Assembly: GCF_010728155.1 (NCBI RefSeq)
Contig: NZ_AP022605.1
Span: 1,364,001 to 1,428,000, forward strand
Direction: 5' to 3'
Origin: Mycolicibacterium doricum
GTDB taxonomy: Bacteria > Actinomycetota > Actinomycetes > Mycobacteriales > Mycobacteriaceae
DNA length: 64,000 bases
The notes beneath the pieces are model-generated. The model ran no database searches and had not been told where the DNA came from. It saw nothing but the letters and a program-made list of their open reading frames with translations. A program made the translations under genes and the position numbers. Numbering within the stretch: position 1 is the stretch's first letter; every line of letters begins with the position of its first letter. Positions 46,145 through 55,414 of this stretch are shown here, one piece after another.

Positions 46145-47632
46145 GTGACCGGCGGGGCGCTCCTCGTCGCCGGCACCACCTCCGACGCCGGCAAGTCGAT
46201 GGTGGTGGCCGGGTTGTGCCGGCTGCTGGCCCGCAAAGGTGTCGGCGTCGCGCCGTTCAAGGCGCAGAACATGTCCAACAACTCGGTCGTCACCGTCGAC
46301 GGCGGCGAGATCGGTCGCGCCCAGGCGATGCAGGCCCGCGCCGCGGGGCTGGACCCCAGCGTCCGATTCAACCCGGTGCTGCTCAAGCCGGGCAGTGACC
46401 GCACCTCGCAGCTCGTCGTACGCGGCCGGGTGGCCGGTACCGTCAGCGCGAAGGACTACCTCACCCACCGCAACCGGCTCGCCGAGGTGATCGCCCACGA
46501 ACTCGCCTCGTTGAGAACCGATTTCGACGTCGTGCTCTGCGAGGGCGCGGGTTCCCCCGCGGAGATCAACCTACGTGGCACCGACCTGGCCAACATGGGA
46601 CTGGCACGTCGCGCGCACCTGCCGGTGATCGTGGTGGGCGACATCGACCGCGGCGGGGTGCTGGCCCACCTCTTCGGCACCGTCGCGGTGCTGCATCCCG
46701 ACGACCAGGCACTGGTCGCGGGGTTTGTGGTCAACAAGTTCCGCGGCGACTCCACGCTGCTCGACCCCGGCCTCGATCAACTCCGCGACCTGACGGGCCG
46801 CCCCACTTATGGGGTGGTGCCGTACAACGACGAGCTTTGGATGGACACCGAGGACTCGGTGTCGGTCATCGCGGGCCGCACCATGGGGCGCCCGACGCCC
46901 CCGCGCGGTAGCCAAGGCCTCCAGGTGGCGGCGGTGCGGCTGCCGCGGATCTCCAACTCAACCGACATCGAGGCGTTGGCGTGCGAACCGGGTGTGGCGG
47001 TGCGGTGGGTGAGCGACCCCGCCGACGTGGCCGGCGCGGACGTGGTCGTGCTACCGGGCACCAAGGCCACCGTCGCCGACCTCCAGTGGCTGCGCGCCAG
47101 CGGATTGGCGGAGCCGATCTCCGCCCACGCCAGGGCGGGCCGGCCGCTGCTGGGAATTTGCGGCGGGTTCCAGATGCTGTGCCGCGACATCGACGACCCT
47201 GTCGAATCACGGGTGGGACGGGTGGAAGGCCTCGGGCTCATCGACGCCGACATCGCATTCGCCGCCGAGAAGACGTTGCGACACTGGACGAGCCCGCTGC
47301 AGGGCTACGAGATCCACCACGGACAGGTCGTCCGCTGCGGAGCCGAGGACTGGGCCGGAATCGGCGTGCGGCGCGATGCGGTGTTCGGCACCCACTGGCA
47401 CGGCCTGTTCGACAACGACGAGTTCCGGCGAACCTGGCTCACTGACGCCGCTGCGGCGGCGGGCAGGTCCGGATTCGTCGTGGCCGACGACGCCGACGTC
47501 TCCGCGCGTCGCGACGCACAACTCGACGTCATGGCCGAGCTTTTGCAGAACCACCTCGACGTCGACGCCCTCCTGCACCTCGTCGACGCCGGACCGCCGC
47601 CGCGCCCGACCGTCTTCACCCGGCTAGCCTGA
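46145..47632 (+). CDS. cobQ: Cobyric acid synthase
   Basis: 495 residues. N-terminal dethiobiotin-synthetase-like ATPase domain ([41 protein letters not shown]) and C-terminal class-I glutamine amidotransferase with nucleophile Cys339 (GICGGFQML) and His417 (GTHWHG). Amidates cobyrinic acid a,c-diamide in B12 synthesis. GTG 46145, 10 bp after map. No other cob gene is adjacent, but a cobalt importer lies 12 kb downstream. Confidence 0.95.
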   Translation: MTGGALLVAGTTSDAGKSMVVAGLCRLLARKGVGVAPFKAQNMSNNSVVTVDGGEIGRAQAMQARAAGLDPSVRFNPVLLKPGSDRTSQLVVRGRVAGTVSAKDYLTHRNRLAEVIAHELASLRTDFDVVLCEGAGSPAEINLRGTDLANMGLARRAHLPVIVVGDIDRGGVLAHLFGTVAVLHPDDQALVAGFVVNKFRGDSTLLDPGLDQLRDLTGRPTYGVVPYNDELWMDTEDSVSVIAGRTMGRPTPPRGSQGLQVAAVRLPRISNSTDIEALACEPGVAVRWVSDPADVAGADVVVLPGTKATVADLQWLRASGLAEPISAHARAGRPLLGICGGFQMLCRDIDDPVESRVGRVEGLGLIDADIAFAAEKTLRHWTSPLQGYEIHHGQVVRCGAEDWAGIGVRRDAVFGTHWHGLFDNDEFRRTWLTDAAAAAGRSGFVVADDADVSARRDAQLDVMAELLQNHLDVDALLHLVDAGPPPRPTVFTRLA

Positions 47633-47636
47633 GCAC

Positions 47637-48302
47637 ATGACCGGGTGGCGTGCGGTGCGGTGTGCACTTCTGCTGCTCGGAGTGCTGACCGGCTGCACCA
47701 CCACGGTGACGGGCAGCCCGACATGGCCCGGTGCCCGGCTGGAGAAGGTGGTGCTGACTCAAGCGGATTTCCCGCCCGGTGTGCAGTACGACCGGATCGT
47801 CGACGAGCCCGGTGACGGTGGTGCGGCCGAGGGACCGCCGTCCATGCTGTCACGCCCCGAGGGGTGCTCCGACGCGCTGACCCGGGTGATCGAGCGCGGT
47901 GCGCAGCGCGGCCCGGGCAGCGCCGCGAAATACGTGGCCGCCTATGACGGCGCCCGCGTGGTGATGACCGTGCTCACGTGGCGGCTCGACATCGACCGCC
48001 TCGCCGAGACCGCCGAACGATGCGCGGAGTTCGAGACCTTCTTCGACCCGACCGACGCGGGTATCCCGATGACCACCACCCGCATCGACAGCGCGCGGCC
48101 AGACGCGTTGGTGTACCGGCAGACGATGACACTTGCCGGTGTCGACAGCAGTGTGTACTTCGGATTCGAGAACACCGGCTCGATGGCCGTGTTCGGAATG
48201 GCCTTTCCGACAATGAATCCTGAGATCCCTGCCGAGGGCTCGCTGCCGCAGACGTTCCTGGACGTCGCCGCCCGCCAGGCCGAGCGCATCGCCGGCGGCT
48301 GA
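47637..48302 (+). CDS. Mycobacterial-type lipoprotein, function unknown
   Basis: 221 residues. Signal peptide with lipobox LTGC (Cys20). The mature part begins TTTVTGSPTWPG, a start often seen in mycobacterial lipoproteins, and contains VLTQADFPPGVQYDRI and two cysteines (GCSDAL, RCAEF) that may pair. No catalytic motif. 4 bp after cobQ, probably cotranscribed. Confidence 0.75.
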   Translation: MTGWRAVRCALLLLGVLTGCTTTVTGSPTWPGARLEKVVLTQADFPPGVQYDRIVDEPGDGGAAEGPPSMLSRPEGCSDALTRVIERGAQRGPGSAAKYVAAYDGARVVMTVLTWRLDIDRLAETAERCAEFETFFDPTDAGIPMTTTRIDSARPDALVYRQTMTLAGVDSSVYFGFENTGSMAVFGMAFPTMNPEIPAEGSLPQTFLDVAARQAERIAGG

Positions 48303-48362
48303 GACCCGGAGCAACACCGACATTGGCACCCGTCGGGTCAGCGTACCCGGTAGCGTGGCCGA

Positions 48363-48926
48363 GTGCTCTCCTCCATGGTCACCGCCGACGGTTTCCCCGT
48401 GCCGGTGGACGTGGCAGGCCCGGAGAAGGGTTCGGCCGTGGTGCTGCTCGGCGCGGCCCAGCACTCGCCGGCGGCCTACGACGGGGTCTGCCAGCGCCTG
48501 CACACCGCGTCGCTGCGCACCGTGGTGATCGGAGCCGATCCGCGGCTCACGGGTGAGTCCGTGGTCGGGATCCTCGACGCGATCGACGTCCGGTGGGCGC
48601 TGCTGGTCGGTGACCGGCGCGGCGGCGAACTGGCCTGGGAACTGGCCGCCACCCGCCTCGACCGGTTCATCGGGCTGGTGGTGATCGACCGGGGTCATCC
48701 GCGTGTCCCCGATCCGGCCGGCGTCGTGCGCGATCAACACTGCCCGCCCGTGGAGATGAACACCACCGCACTGGTCAGCACGCCGGCGTCACATGCGGTG
48801 GCCAAGGCAAGCCAGCGTTTCGTCTACGGGGACTATCGCCTCGTCGACCTGCTGGGCCGACGCAACGCCGTCGATTCGACGGCGCAGCTCGCCTCGGAGA
48901 TCGTGCTGCGCACCAGCACCTGGTGA
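48363..48926 (+). CDS. Short alpha/beta-hydrolase-like protein
   Basis: 187 residues. AVVLLGAAQHSPAAYDGVCQRL, LRTVVIGADPRL and WALLVGDRRGGELAWELAATRLDRFIGLVVIDRGHP follow the beta3-nucleophile-elbow-beta6 order of the fold, but the elbow reads GDRRGG with no serine, and the sheet is short. Likely a non-catalytic or atypical member. GTG 48363. Its TGA (48924-48926) directly abuts the stop of the convergent ngg gene. Confidence 0.65.
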   Translation: MLSSMVTADGFPVPVDVAGPEKGSAVVLLGAAQHSPAAYDGVCQRLHTASLRTVVIGADPRLTGESVVGILDAIDVRWALLVGDRRGGELAWELAATRLDRFIGLVVIDRGHPRVPDPAGVVRDQHCPPVEMNTTALVSTPASHAVAKASQRFVYGDYRLVDLLGRRNAVDSTAQLASEIVLRTSTW

Positions 48927-50711
48927 CTACGAGGGCGTTTTATCCGGGGTCCACGCCTGCGGCAGACCGGGTTGCATGGGGAACAGGAAGTCGACGAACG
49001 CCGCTGCGGTGGGCTGCGGTTCGTGATTCGCCAACCCCGGGCGTTCGTTGGCTTCGATGAACACGTAGTCCAGACCGGTGACGTCGGGCACCAGCAGGTC
49101 GATCCCGGTGACCGGGATGCCGATCGCCTCCGCGGCGGCCACCGCAACCCGGCACAGCTCCGGGTTCACCTCTGCGGTGACGTCTTGGATGGTGCCGCCC
49201 TGATGGAGGTTGGCCGTGCGGCGTACCCGCAGCCGTTCCCCTTCCGGCAGTACGTCGTCCAGCGACCAGCCCGCCTCTCTGACGGTGCCCTCGGTGACCC
49301 TGTCCATGGGAATATGCGACTCCCCGCCCGTCGCGGCCGCCCGCCGCCGACTCTGGGTCTCGATGAGTTCGCGGATCGTGTGCTTGCCGGTGCCCACGAT
49401 CTCCGCCGGCATCCGCAACGCGGCCGCGACCACTTTGCCGTCGATGACCACCAGGCGCAGGTCGTCGCCGTGCGCACGCTGTTCGATCAGCACCTCGGGG
49501 TGCTGCTCGCGGGCACGGGCCAGGGCCGCGTCGAGTTCATCGGGGCTCTCGATGCCGACGGTGATGCCCTTGCCCTGTTCGCCGCGCGTCGGTTTGACCA
49601 CGACATCGCCCACCTCGGCGAGGAATTCGTGATCCTGCTCGCCGAACGTCGCCAGCCGCCCCCTGGGCACCGTGATCCCGGCCTCCGAGACGATTCGCCG
49701 GGTCTGTCGTTTGTCGTCGCAACGCGCCATCGCCACCGCTGAAGTGAACTCCGACAAGGATTCGCGGGTGATGACGGTGCGCCCACCGTGGCTCAGCCGC
49801 ATCTCGCCGGCGCCTGCGTCGAGCACCTCGACCCAGATACCGCGGCGGATCGCCTCGTCGGCGATGATACGCGCGTACGGGTTGAGATCGTCGACGGTCT
49901 CGGGGGAGTGCGTGAAGAGCGGTTCGTTGATCGCGTTCTTGCGCTTGACCGCCAGGACGGGCACGCGCTGGAATCCAAGTTTCTCGTAGAGAGCGATCGC
50001 CGCAGTGTTGTTGTGGGCCACCGACAGATCCATGTACGACCGTCCGCGCGCACGGAACAACCGGGCCAGCGCGCGGGTGAGCGCGGCGCCCACGCCGGGC
50101 AGGCTCGAGGTCGGGTCGACAGCCAGCGTCCACAGGCTCGACCCGTCTTCGGGATCGTTGAACAGCAGCTTGTGGTCGACGCCGGTCACCGTGCCGACCA
50201 CACTGCCGTCGTCGTCACGCACCGCGACCAGGTAGTCGACCGCCTCGGTTCCGTTGTGGTTTTCCCAGATGACGTCGGTCGGGGCGGGAACCATGCCGCA
50301 CTGCACGTACACCCGGTTCATCGCGTCGGCGTCGGACGGGTCCTTCAACGACCGGACCGTGAACCCGGTCGGCGTGGGGTCGGGTGTTTCGCCGCCCTCG
50401 TTGAAGCGCAACCGGTAGGTGTGGCTGGGATCGATGAACAGTTCCGATGGCGAGCGCGACACCAGTACGTGCGATTCCCGGGCGTAGATGCAGATGTCGC
50501 GCCGGCCGGGGCCCTCGTGCTGCAGCACCTTCGCCAGCTTCTCTGGATCAGCGAAGGTCTGACCGAAAATCAGACGGCCCCAGCCCAGTTCGAGGACGAT
50601 GTCGTCGGCCATCGCGTCCACCAGGTGCGGTGGCGACGCGTCGTGCAGCCCGAGGGTGATGGCCTCGGTGTGGTCGCTGTCGGGGTCCAGATGCGACCCG
50701 AGGTCGGTCAT
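48927..50711 (-). CDS. ngg: N-acetylglutaminylglutamine synthetase (GNAT plus ATP-grasp)
   Basis: 594 residues. GNAT domain at about 115-270 (VDPTSSLPGVGAALTRALA, SVAHNNTAAIALYEKLGF) and ATP-grasp domain at about 330-585 (DVVVKPTRGEQGKGITVGI, DDLRLVVIDGKVVAAALR, VFIEANERPGLANH). The pair with the next gene makes N-acetylglutaminylglutamine amide (NAGGN), a dipeptide osmoprotectant described in Sinorhizobium and Pseudomonas. ATG 50711 overlaps the stop of the amidotransferase gene (ATGA). Confidence 0.9.
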   Translation of the reverse strand: MTDLGSHLDPDSDHTEAITLGLHDASPPHLVDAMADDIVLELGWGRLIFGQTFADPEKLAKVLQHEGPGRRDICIYARESHVLVSRSPSELFIDPSHTYRLRFNEGGETPDPTPTGFTVRSLKDPSDADAMNRVYVQCGMVPAPTDVIWENHNGTEAVDYLVAVRDDDGSVVGTVTGVDHKLLFNDPEDGSSLWTLAVDPTSSLPGVGAALTRALARLFRARGRSYMDLSVAHNNTAAIALYEKLGFQRVPVLAVKRKNAINEPLFTHSPETVDDLNPYARIIADEAIRRGIWVEVLDAGAGEMRLSHGGRTVITRESLSEFTSAVAMARCDDKRQTRRIVSEAGITVPRGRLATFGEQDHEFLAEVGDVVVKPTRGEQGKGITVGIESPDELDAALARAREQHPEVLIEQRAHGDDLRLVVIDGKVVAAALRMPAEIVGTGKHTIRELIETQSRRRAAATGGESHIPMDRVTEGTVREAGWSLDDVLPEGERLRVRRTANLHQGGTIQDVTAEVNPELCRVAVAAAEAIGIPVTGIDLLVPDVTGLDYVFIEANERPGLANHEPQPTAAAFVDFLFPMQPGLPQAWTPDKTPS

Positions 50712-52513
50712 GCGGCCGGCCCCGTGATCCCGTGCCGCTGCAGCCACAGCTCCAGCAGCGCGATCTGCCACAACTCGTTGCCGCGCAGCGGGGTGAGCCG
50801 GCCGTTCGGATCGGCCATCAGCCGATCGACCGCCTCGGGCCGGAACAGATTGCGTTCCTTGGCGGCCGGGGCTGACAGCGCATCCCTGACGAGGTCGAGG
50901 TACGGCCCCTCGAGGTGGGTAAGCGCCGGGACTGGGAAGTACCCCTTCGGGCGGTCGATGACGTCGGCGGGGATCACCCGGCGCGCCGCCTCCTTGAGCA
51001 CCCCTTTACCACCCTGGGCGGTCTTGTGGTCGGGAGGGCAGGTGGCAGCCAGTTCGACCAGTTCGTGGTCCAGGAACGGCACGCGGCCCTCCAGACCCCA
51101 GGCCATCGTCATGTTGTCGACGCGTTTCACCGGGTCGTCGACCAGCATCACCATGGTGTCGAGGCGCAGCGCCCGGTCGATCCCGGTCGCGGCCCCCTCC
51201 CGCGCGAAGTGCTCGGTGACGAACCGGCCGCTGGGATCACCGTCGGCGAAGTACGGGGCAGTGACGAGTTTACCGAGCGCGTCCGGGTCGCGGTCGAAGA
51301 ACGCCGCCCGGTAACTGGCCACCGAACCCTCCACCGACGCGGCGCCGGGTTCGGCCATCGGCGGATACCAGTGGTAGCCGGCGAACACCTCGTCGGCACC
51401 CTGGCCCGACTGCACCACCTTGACGTACTTGGCCACCTCCTGGCTGAGCAGGTAGAAGGCCACACAGTCATGGCTGACCATCGGCTCGCTCATCGCGCCG
51501 ATCGCGCCGTCGAGCGCGGGCAGCATGCGTGCGGTGTCGATCCGGATCTGGTGGTGGTCGGTGCCGAACCGCCGCGCGACGATGTCGGAGTACTTGAACT
51601 CGTCCCCGGCCACGCCGTTGACCGATTCGAAGCCGATCGAGAACGTCTGGAGGCCGGCCTGACCCGCCTCGGCGAGCAGGCCGACGATCAGGCTGGAGTC
51701 GACCCCGCCCGACAGCAGGCAACCCACCGGAACATCGGACACCAGCCGCCGCTCGACGGCGCGCCGCAGGGCGGCCAACACCGCGTCCTCCCAATCCTGT
51801 TCGGACCAGTCGGCGCGGTCGGCGTGCCGGGTGAAGTCGGGGGTCCAGTACGTCGTGGTGGTCCGCCTGCCGTCGGGTTCGATCGCGATCAGCGACGCCG
51901 GTGGGACCTTCTTCACGCCGCGCAGGATCGTCAGTGGCGCCGGGACGACGGAATGGAAGGACAGGTAGTGGTGCAGCGCCACCGGGTCGATGCGGGTGTC
52001 CACACCACCGCCGGCGACCAAGGCCGGCAACGACGAGGCGAAGCGGATGCGGTGGGTGTCCTCGGAGATGTACAGGGGTTTGATGCCCAGCCGGTCGCGG
52101 CCCAGCAACACCCGACCGCTGTCGCGCTCGACGATCGCGAACGCGAACATCCCGTAGAGGCGCTCGACGAATCGGTCGCCCCAGTGGTCGTAGGCCTTGA
52201 GCAGTACCTCGGTGTCGCTGGTCGAGAAGAACCGGTACCCGTGGCCGCTCAGTTCGTCGCGCAGCTGCTGGTAGTTGTAGATGCAGCCGTTCCAAGCGAT
52301 GGCCAGGCCGAGTTCGGCGTCGACCATGGGCTGGGCGCCAGCCTCGGACAGGTCGATGATCTTGAGGCGACGGTGTCCCAGCGCAACCCGGCCCTGCGAC
52401 CATGCCCCTGCGCCGTCCGGGCCACGCGGTGACAACGTCTCGGCCATCGCCGAGACGGCGGCCAGGTCAGGGGTTCGGCCGTCGAGGCGCACCTCGCCGG
52501 TGGCTCCACACAT
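50708..52513 (-). CDS. asnO: N-acetylglutaminylglutamine amidotransferase (asparagine-synthase-like)
   Basis: 601 residues. Class-II glutaminase domain with N-terminal nucleophile Cys2 (MCGATGEV), RGPDGAGAW and WNGCIYNYQQLRDEL, and an asparagine-synthase domain with the pyrophosphate loop CLLSGGVDSSLIVGLL, SGQGADEVFAGY and EGRVPFLDHELVE. Next to ngg it is assigned to the NAGGN subfamily, which amidates the dipeptide, rather than to plain AsnB. First gene of the two-gene operon; upstream lies a 14-bp palindrome. Confidence 0.9.
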   Translation of the reverse strand: MCGATGEVRLDGRTPDLAAVSAMAETLSPRGPDGAGAWSQGRVALGHRRLKIIDLSEAGAQPMVDAELGLAIAWNGCIYNYQQLRDELSGHGYRFFSTSDTEVLLKAYDHWGDRFVERLYGMFAFAIVERDSGRVLLGRDRLGIKPLYISEDTHRIRFASSLPALVAGGGVDTRIDPVALHHYLSFHSVVPAPLTILRGVKKVPPASLIAIEPDGRRTTTTYWTPDFTRHADRADWSEQDWEDAVLAALRRAVERRLVSDVPVGCLLSGGVDSSLIVGLLAEAGQAGLQTFSIGFESVNGVAGDEFKYSDIVARRFGTDHHQIRIDTARMLPALDGAIGAMSEPMVSHDCVAFYLLSQEVAKYVKVVQSGQGADEVFAGYHWYPPMAEPGAASVEGSVASYRAAFFDRDPDALGKLVTAPYFADGDPSGRFVTEHFAREGAATGIDRALRLDTMVMLVDDPVKRVDNMTMAWGLEGRVPFLDHELVELAATCPPDHKTAQGGKGVLKEAARRVIPADVIDRPKGYFPVPALTHLEGPYLDLVRDALSAPAAKERNLFRPEAVDRLMADPNGRLTPLRGNELWQIALLELWLQRHGITGPAA

Positions 52514-52593
52514 CGGGTAGACCTTACCGCGACCGGGCTTGCAACGTTCGGCGGAGGCGAAAGCGCGTCCGTGCCGTGACCATCAACCTCACG

Positions 52594-52632
52594 GCGTGCG
52601 CATACCCTCGTCGCCATCGGGTATGCGCACGC
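52594..52632. promoter_or_regulatory. 14-bp perfect palindrome between asnO and the STAS gene
   Basis: GCGTGCGCATACCC (52594-52607), an 11-nt centre and GGGTATGCGCACGC (52619-52632). It ends one base before the GTG of the STAS gene and lies 81 bp upstream of asnO. As DNA it could be an operator shared by both divergent genes; as RNA it would form a very stable hairpin over the STAS start and block any ribosome site. Confidence 0.7.
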
Positions 52633-52633
52633 G

Positions 52634-53080
52634 GTGGCAGATCTCACTCCCGCTTCGAGGAGTGCGTCCAAGAGCGAATCGGTCCAATACGGTGGTGCGT
52701 GTCTCGCGCTGTCCGACGGCCCTGTCGAGGTGCTGACCTTGACCGGCGAGGTCGACGCCGCCGAAGCCGAGGAGCTCGCCGCAGTCGTGCAACCGGTGGT
52801 CACCCGGCGCGGTCCGGGGATACTCGACCTGTCCGGTGTGGCGTTCCTGTCGGTTGCCGGCTTCCGAGCGCTGCGGGCGTGGAGTTACCAGGCTCGCGAG
52901 ACGGGCGCGAACTGGGTGATGCTCGCCGGCCCCGCCGTGCAGCCCTACCTTCAGACGGTTCGGCCCGACGAGCTGATGCCTGTCGCGTCGAACGAGAAGC
53001 AGGCACTCGACATGCTCTCCGTCCGGTCGCGGAACAATCGACAGATGTCGATCGTGGACGCCGGCCGGACGGTGTGCTGA
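52634..53080 (+). CDS. STAS-domain (anti-sigma antagonist-like) protein
   Basis: 148 residues. STAS core VEVLTLTGEVDAAEAEELAA, GPGILDLSGVAFLSVAGFRAL and GANWVMLAGPAVQPYL. In SpoIIAA-type proteins the phosphorylated serine is the second S of DSSG; here the aligned stretch is SVAG, so the usual acceptor appears to be alanine and phospho-control may be absent. GTG 52634 is the only in-frame start before the domain and sits against the 14-bp palindrome; no ribosome site is visible. Confidence 0.78.
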   Translation: MADLTPASRSASKSESVQYGGACLALSDGPVEVLTLTGEVDAAEAEELAAVVQPVVTRRGPGILDLSGVAFLSVAGFRALRAWSYQARETGANWVMLAGPAVQPYLQTVRPDELMPVASNEKQALDMLSVRSRNNRQMSIVDAGRTVC

Positions 53081-53165
53081 TCGACGTCGGGCTTCCCCAG
53101 CCCGGGTGGCGCCGGGGTTTGTCAGAGTCCGGGCAGCGCGCGCCGCACATTGGAGCATAGGATGC

Positions 53166-53189
53166 CAAAGGTCTGATGGCCTACCTTTG
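53166..53189. promoter_or_regulatory. 7-10-7 inverted repeat upstream of the glnA4 operon
   Basis: CAAAGGT (53166-53172), 10 nt, ACCTTTG (53183-53189), about 100 bp before glnA4; TTGACA overlaps its right edge at 53187-53192. A GNTR/FCD-type dimer site is possible, and a dead regulator of that class lies at the end of the operon. Confidence 0.45.
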
Positions 53190-53289
53190 ACAGTGGCGAC
53201 CTTGTCCAGCTCGTGGAGGGAACTTCGGCACATCGCTGGCTCGAGGTTGGCTTCGCGGCAGTAACGGAGCCCATGAGAAAGGTGCGCAC

Positions 53290-54669
53290 ATGGGGACCGG
53301 GACTGGCATGTTGGCGCAGGCTGACCTTGAACGCATGGTGGCCCAGCGCGAGATCGACACGGTCGTCGTCGCCTTCACCGATATGCAGGGCCGGCTGACC
53401 GGCAAACGGATCTCGGCACGGCTGTTCGTCGACGACGTCGCCGCACACGGCGCGGAATGCTGCAATTACCTGCTGGCGGTCGACGTCGACAACAACACCG
53501 TCGGCGGATACGCGATGTCCAGCTGGGAGACCGGCTACGGCGACATGGTGATGACGCCGGATCTCGACACGCTGCGGCTGATCCCGTGGTTGCCGGGCAC
53601 CGCGCTGGTGACGGCCGATCTGTCTTGGGATACGCAGGGGCCCGACGTTCGTCCGGTTCGCCAGGCGCCGCGGAGCATCCTCAACCGCCAGATCGAACGG
53701 CTCGCGAAGAGGGATCTGGTGCCGTACGCGGCCACCGAACTGGAGTTCATGGTGTTCGACGACTCGTTCCGCGCGGCGTGGGCGGCGGGGTACCGAGGTC
53801 TGAAGCCGGCCACCGACTACAACATCGACTACGCGATGCTGGCGTCTACCCGGATGGAGCCGCTGCTGCGCGACATCCGCCTCGGTATGGAGGGCGCCGG
53901 GATGTACTGCGAAGGCGTCAAGGGGGAGTGCAACCTCGGCCAGCAGGAAATCGGGTTCCGGTACGACCACGCGCGGGTGACGTGCGACAACCACACGATC
54001 TACAAGAACGGTTCCAAGGAGATCGCCGACCAGCACGGCAAGAGCCTGACCTTCATGGCGAAATTCGATGAGCGCGAAGGCAACAGCTGCCACATCCACA
54101 TCTCGCTGCGCGGCAGCGACGGCAGTGCGGTGTTCGCCGACGACGGCGCCGAGGACGGGATGACGCCGCTGTTCCGAAGCTTCATCGCCGGCCAGCTCGC
54201 CACGATGCGCGAATTCTCGCTGTGCTATGCGCCGAACATCAACTCCTACAAGCGGTTCGCCGAAGGGAGCTTCGCACCCACCGCGATCGCCTGGGGTTTC
54301 GACAACCGCACCTGCGCGCTGCGGGTCGTAGGCCACGGCGCAGGTATGCGGATGGAGAACCGCGCACCCGGGGGTGACGTCAACCAGTACCTGGCGGTGT
54401 CCGCGCTCATCGCCGGGGGGCTGTACGGCATCGAGAACGAGCTCGAACTGCCGGAACCGGTGGCGGGGAACGCCTATACCAGTGGCGCCGAACGTCTGCC
54501 CACGACGCTGTCCGAGGCCGCCGAGCTGTTCGACCGTTCCGACACCGCCCGTGCGGCGTTCGGGGACGACGTCGTCGACCACTACCTGAACTACGCGCGC
54601 GTGGAGCTGAACGCCTTCAACGCCGCGGTGACCGATTGGGAAAGGGTACGCGGTTTTGAGCGGCTCTGA
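53290..54669 (+). CDS. glnA4: GlnA4-like glutamine synthetase family protein (gamma-glutamylation of amines)
   Basis: 459 residues. Glutamine-synthetase fold with TDMQGRLTGKRI at the N-terminus, ELEFMVF metal ligands, EGVKGECNLGQQEI, CHIHISLRG, APNINSYKRFAEGSFAPT and RMENRAPGGDVNQYLAVSALIAGG. Together with the next three genes it matches the Puu pathway, in which an amine is gamma-glutamylated, oxidised and hydrolysed; the M. tuberculosis homologue is Rv2860c. Whether the amine is putrescine, another polyamine or ethanolamine is not decided by sequence. ATG 53290 has GAAAGG upstream. Confidence 0.9.
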   Translation: MGTGTGMLAQADLERMVAQREIDTVVVAFTDMQGRLTGKRISARLFVDDVAAHGAECCNYLLAVDVDNNTVGGYAMSSWETGYGDMVMTPDLDTLRLIPWLPGTALVTADLSWDTQGPDVRPVRQAPRSILNRQIERLAKRDLVPYAATELEFMVFDDSFRAAWAAGYRGLKPATDYNIDYAMLASTRMEPLLRDIRLGMEGAGMYCEGVKGECNLGQQEIGFRYDHARVTCDNHTIYKNGSKEIADQHGKSLTFMAKFDEREGNSCHIHISLRGSDGSAVFADDGAEDGMTPLFRSFIAGQLATMREFSLCYAPNINSYKRFAEGSFAPTAIAWGFDNRTCALRVVGHGAGMRMENRAPGGDVNQYLAVSALIAGGLYGIENELELPEPVAGNAYTSGAERLPTTLSEAAELFDRSDTARAAFGDDVVDHYLNYARVELNAFNAAVTDWERVRGFERL

Positions 54670-55414
54670 CTTGCGCATCCCCGTGCTCGGGATGACCACC
54701 TACCTGCAGCAGGCGCAGACCGGTGTCTGGGATGTGCACGCGAGCTTCCTGCCCGCGATCTACTTCCGGGGCGTGAACCTGGCCGGAGGCGTCGCGGTGC
54801 TGCTGCCTCCCCAGCCGGTCGACTGCGGCGCGGCGGCCCGGGTGCTCGACGGCCTCGACGGGTTGATCCTCACCGGCGGCAAGGACGTCGACCCGGGCCG
54901 TTACGGCCAGCAGCCCCACCCCACCACCGACGAGCCAGACCACGTCCGTGACGCATGGGAGCTCACGCTGCTCGACGAGGCCCTGCGGCGCGGTGTTCCG
55001 GTGCTCGGGATCTGCCGCGGCGCACAGGTGCTCAACGTGGCGCTGGGCGGCACCCTGATCCAGCACCTGCCCGACGTGCTCGGCCACACCCATCACCAGA
55101 AGGGCGACGCGGTGTTCGGCACCTCGGCGGTGCGGATTGAACCCGGGACGCGACTGGCGGATTTGATCGGGAAGACCTCGGATGCGCAGTGTTACCACCA
55201 CCAGGCGATCGACCGGGTCGGCGACGGTCTGATTGTGAGCGCCCGTGACGACGACGGGGTGATCGAGGCGGTCGAATTGGACCGGGCCTGCCATCCCGAC
55301 CAGTGGGTGGTGGCGGTGCAGTGGCATCCCGAAGAACGGCTCGACGATCTGCGGTTGTTCGCCGCAATGGTGGCGGCCGCCGGCCAGTATGGGACGGAAA
55401 GGGCGAGTACGTGA
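54656..55414 (+). CDS. puuD: Gamma-glutamyl-gamma-aminobutyrate hydrolase-like class I amidotransferase (PuuD type)
   Basis: 252 residues. DGLILTGGKDVDPGRYG, nucleophile Cys120 in LGICRGAQVLNVALGG, and His224-Glu226 of the triad in VQWHPEE. PuuD cuts the gamma-glutamyl bond to release the product. TTG 54656 lies inside the end of glnA4 (14-bp overlap) with GGAAAGGG about 9 nt upstream. Stop overlaps the aldehyde dehydrogenase start. Confidence 0.9.
   Translation: MSGSDLRIPVLGMTTYLQQAQTGVWDVHASFLPAIYFRGVNLAGGVAVLLPPQPVDCGAAARVLDGLDGLILTGGKDVDPGRYGQQPHPTTDEPDHVRDAWELTLLDEALRRGVPVLGICRGAQVLNVALGGTLIQHLPDVLGHTHHQKGDAVFGTSAVRIEPGTRLADLIGKTSDAQCYHHQAIDRVGDGLIVSARDDDGVIEAVELDRACHPDQWVVAVQWHPEERLDDLRLFAAMVAAAGQYGTERAST

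Noticed and set aside
52642..53233. Minus-strand frames opposite the STAS gene
   Set aside because: No motifs; plus strand has a coherent STAS domain.
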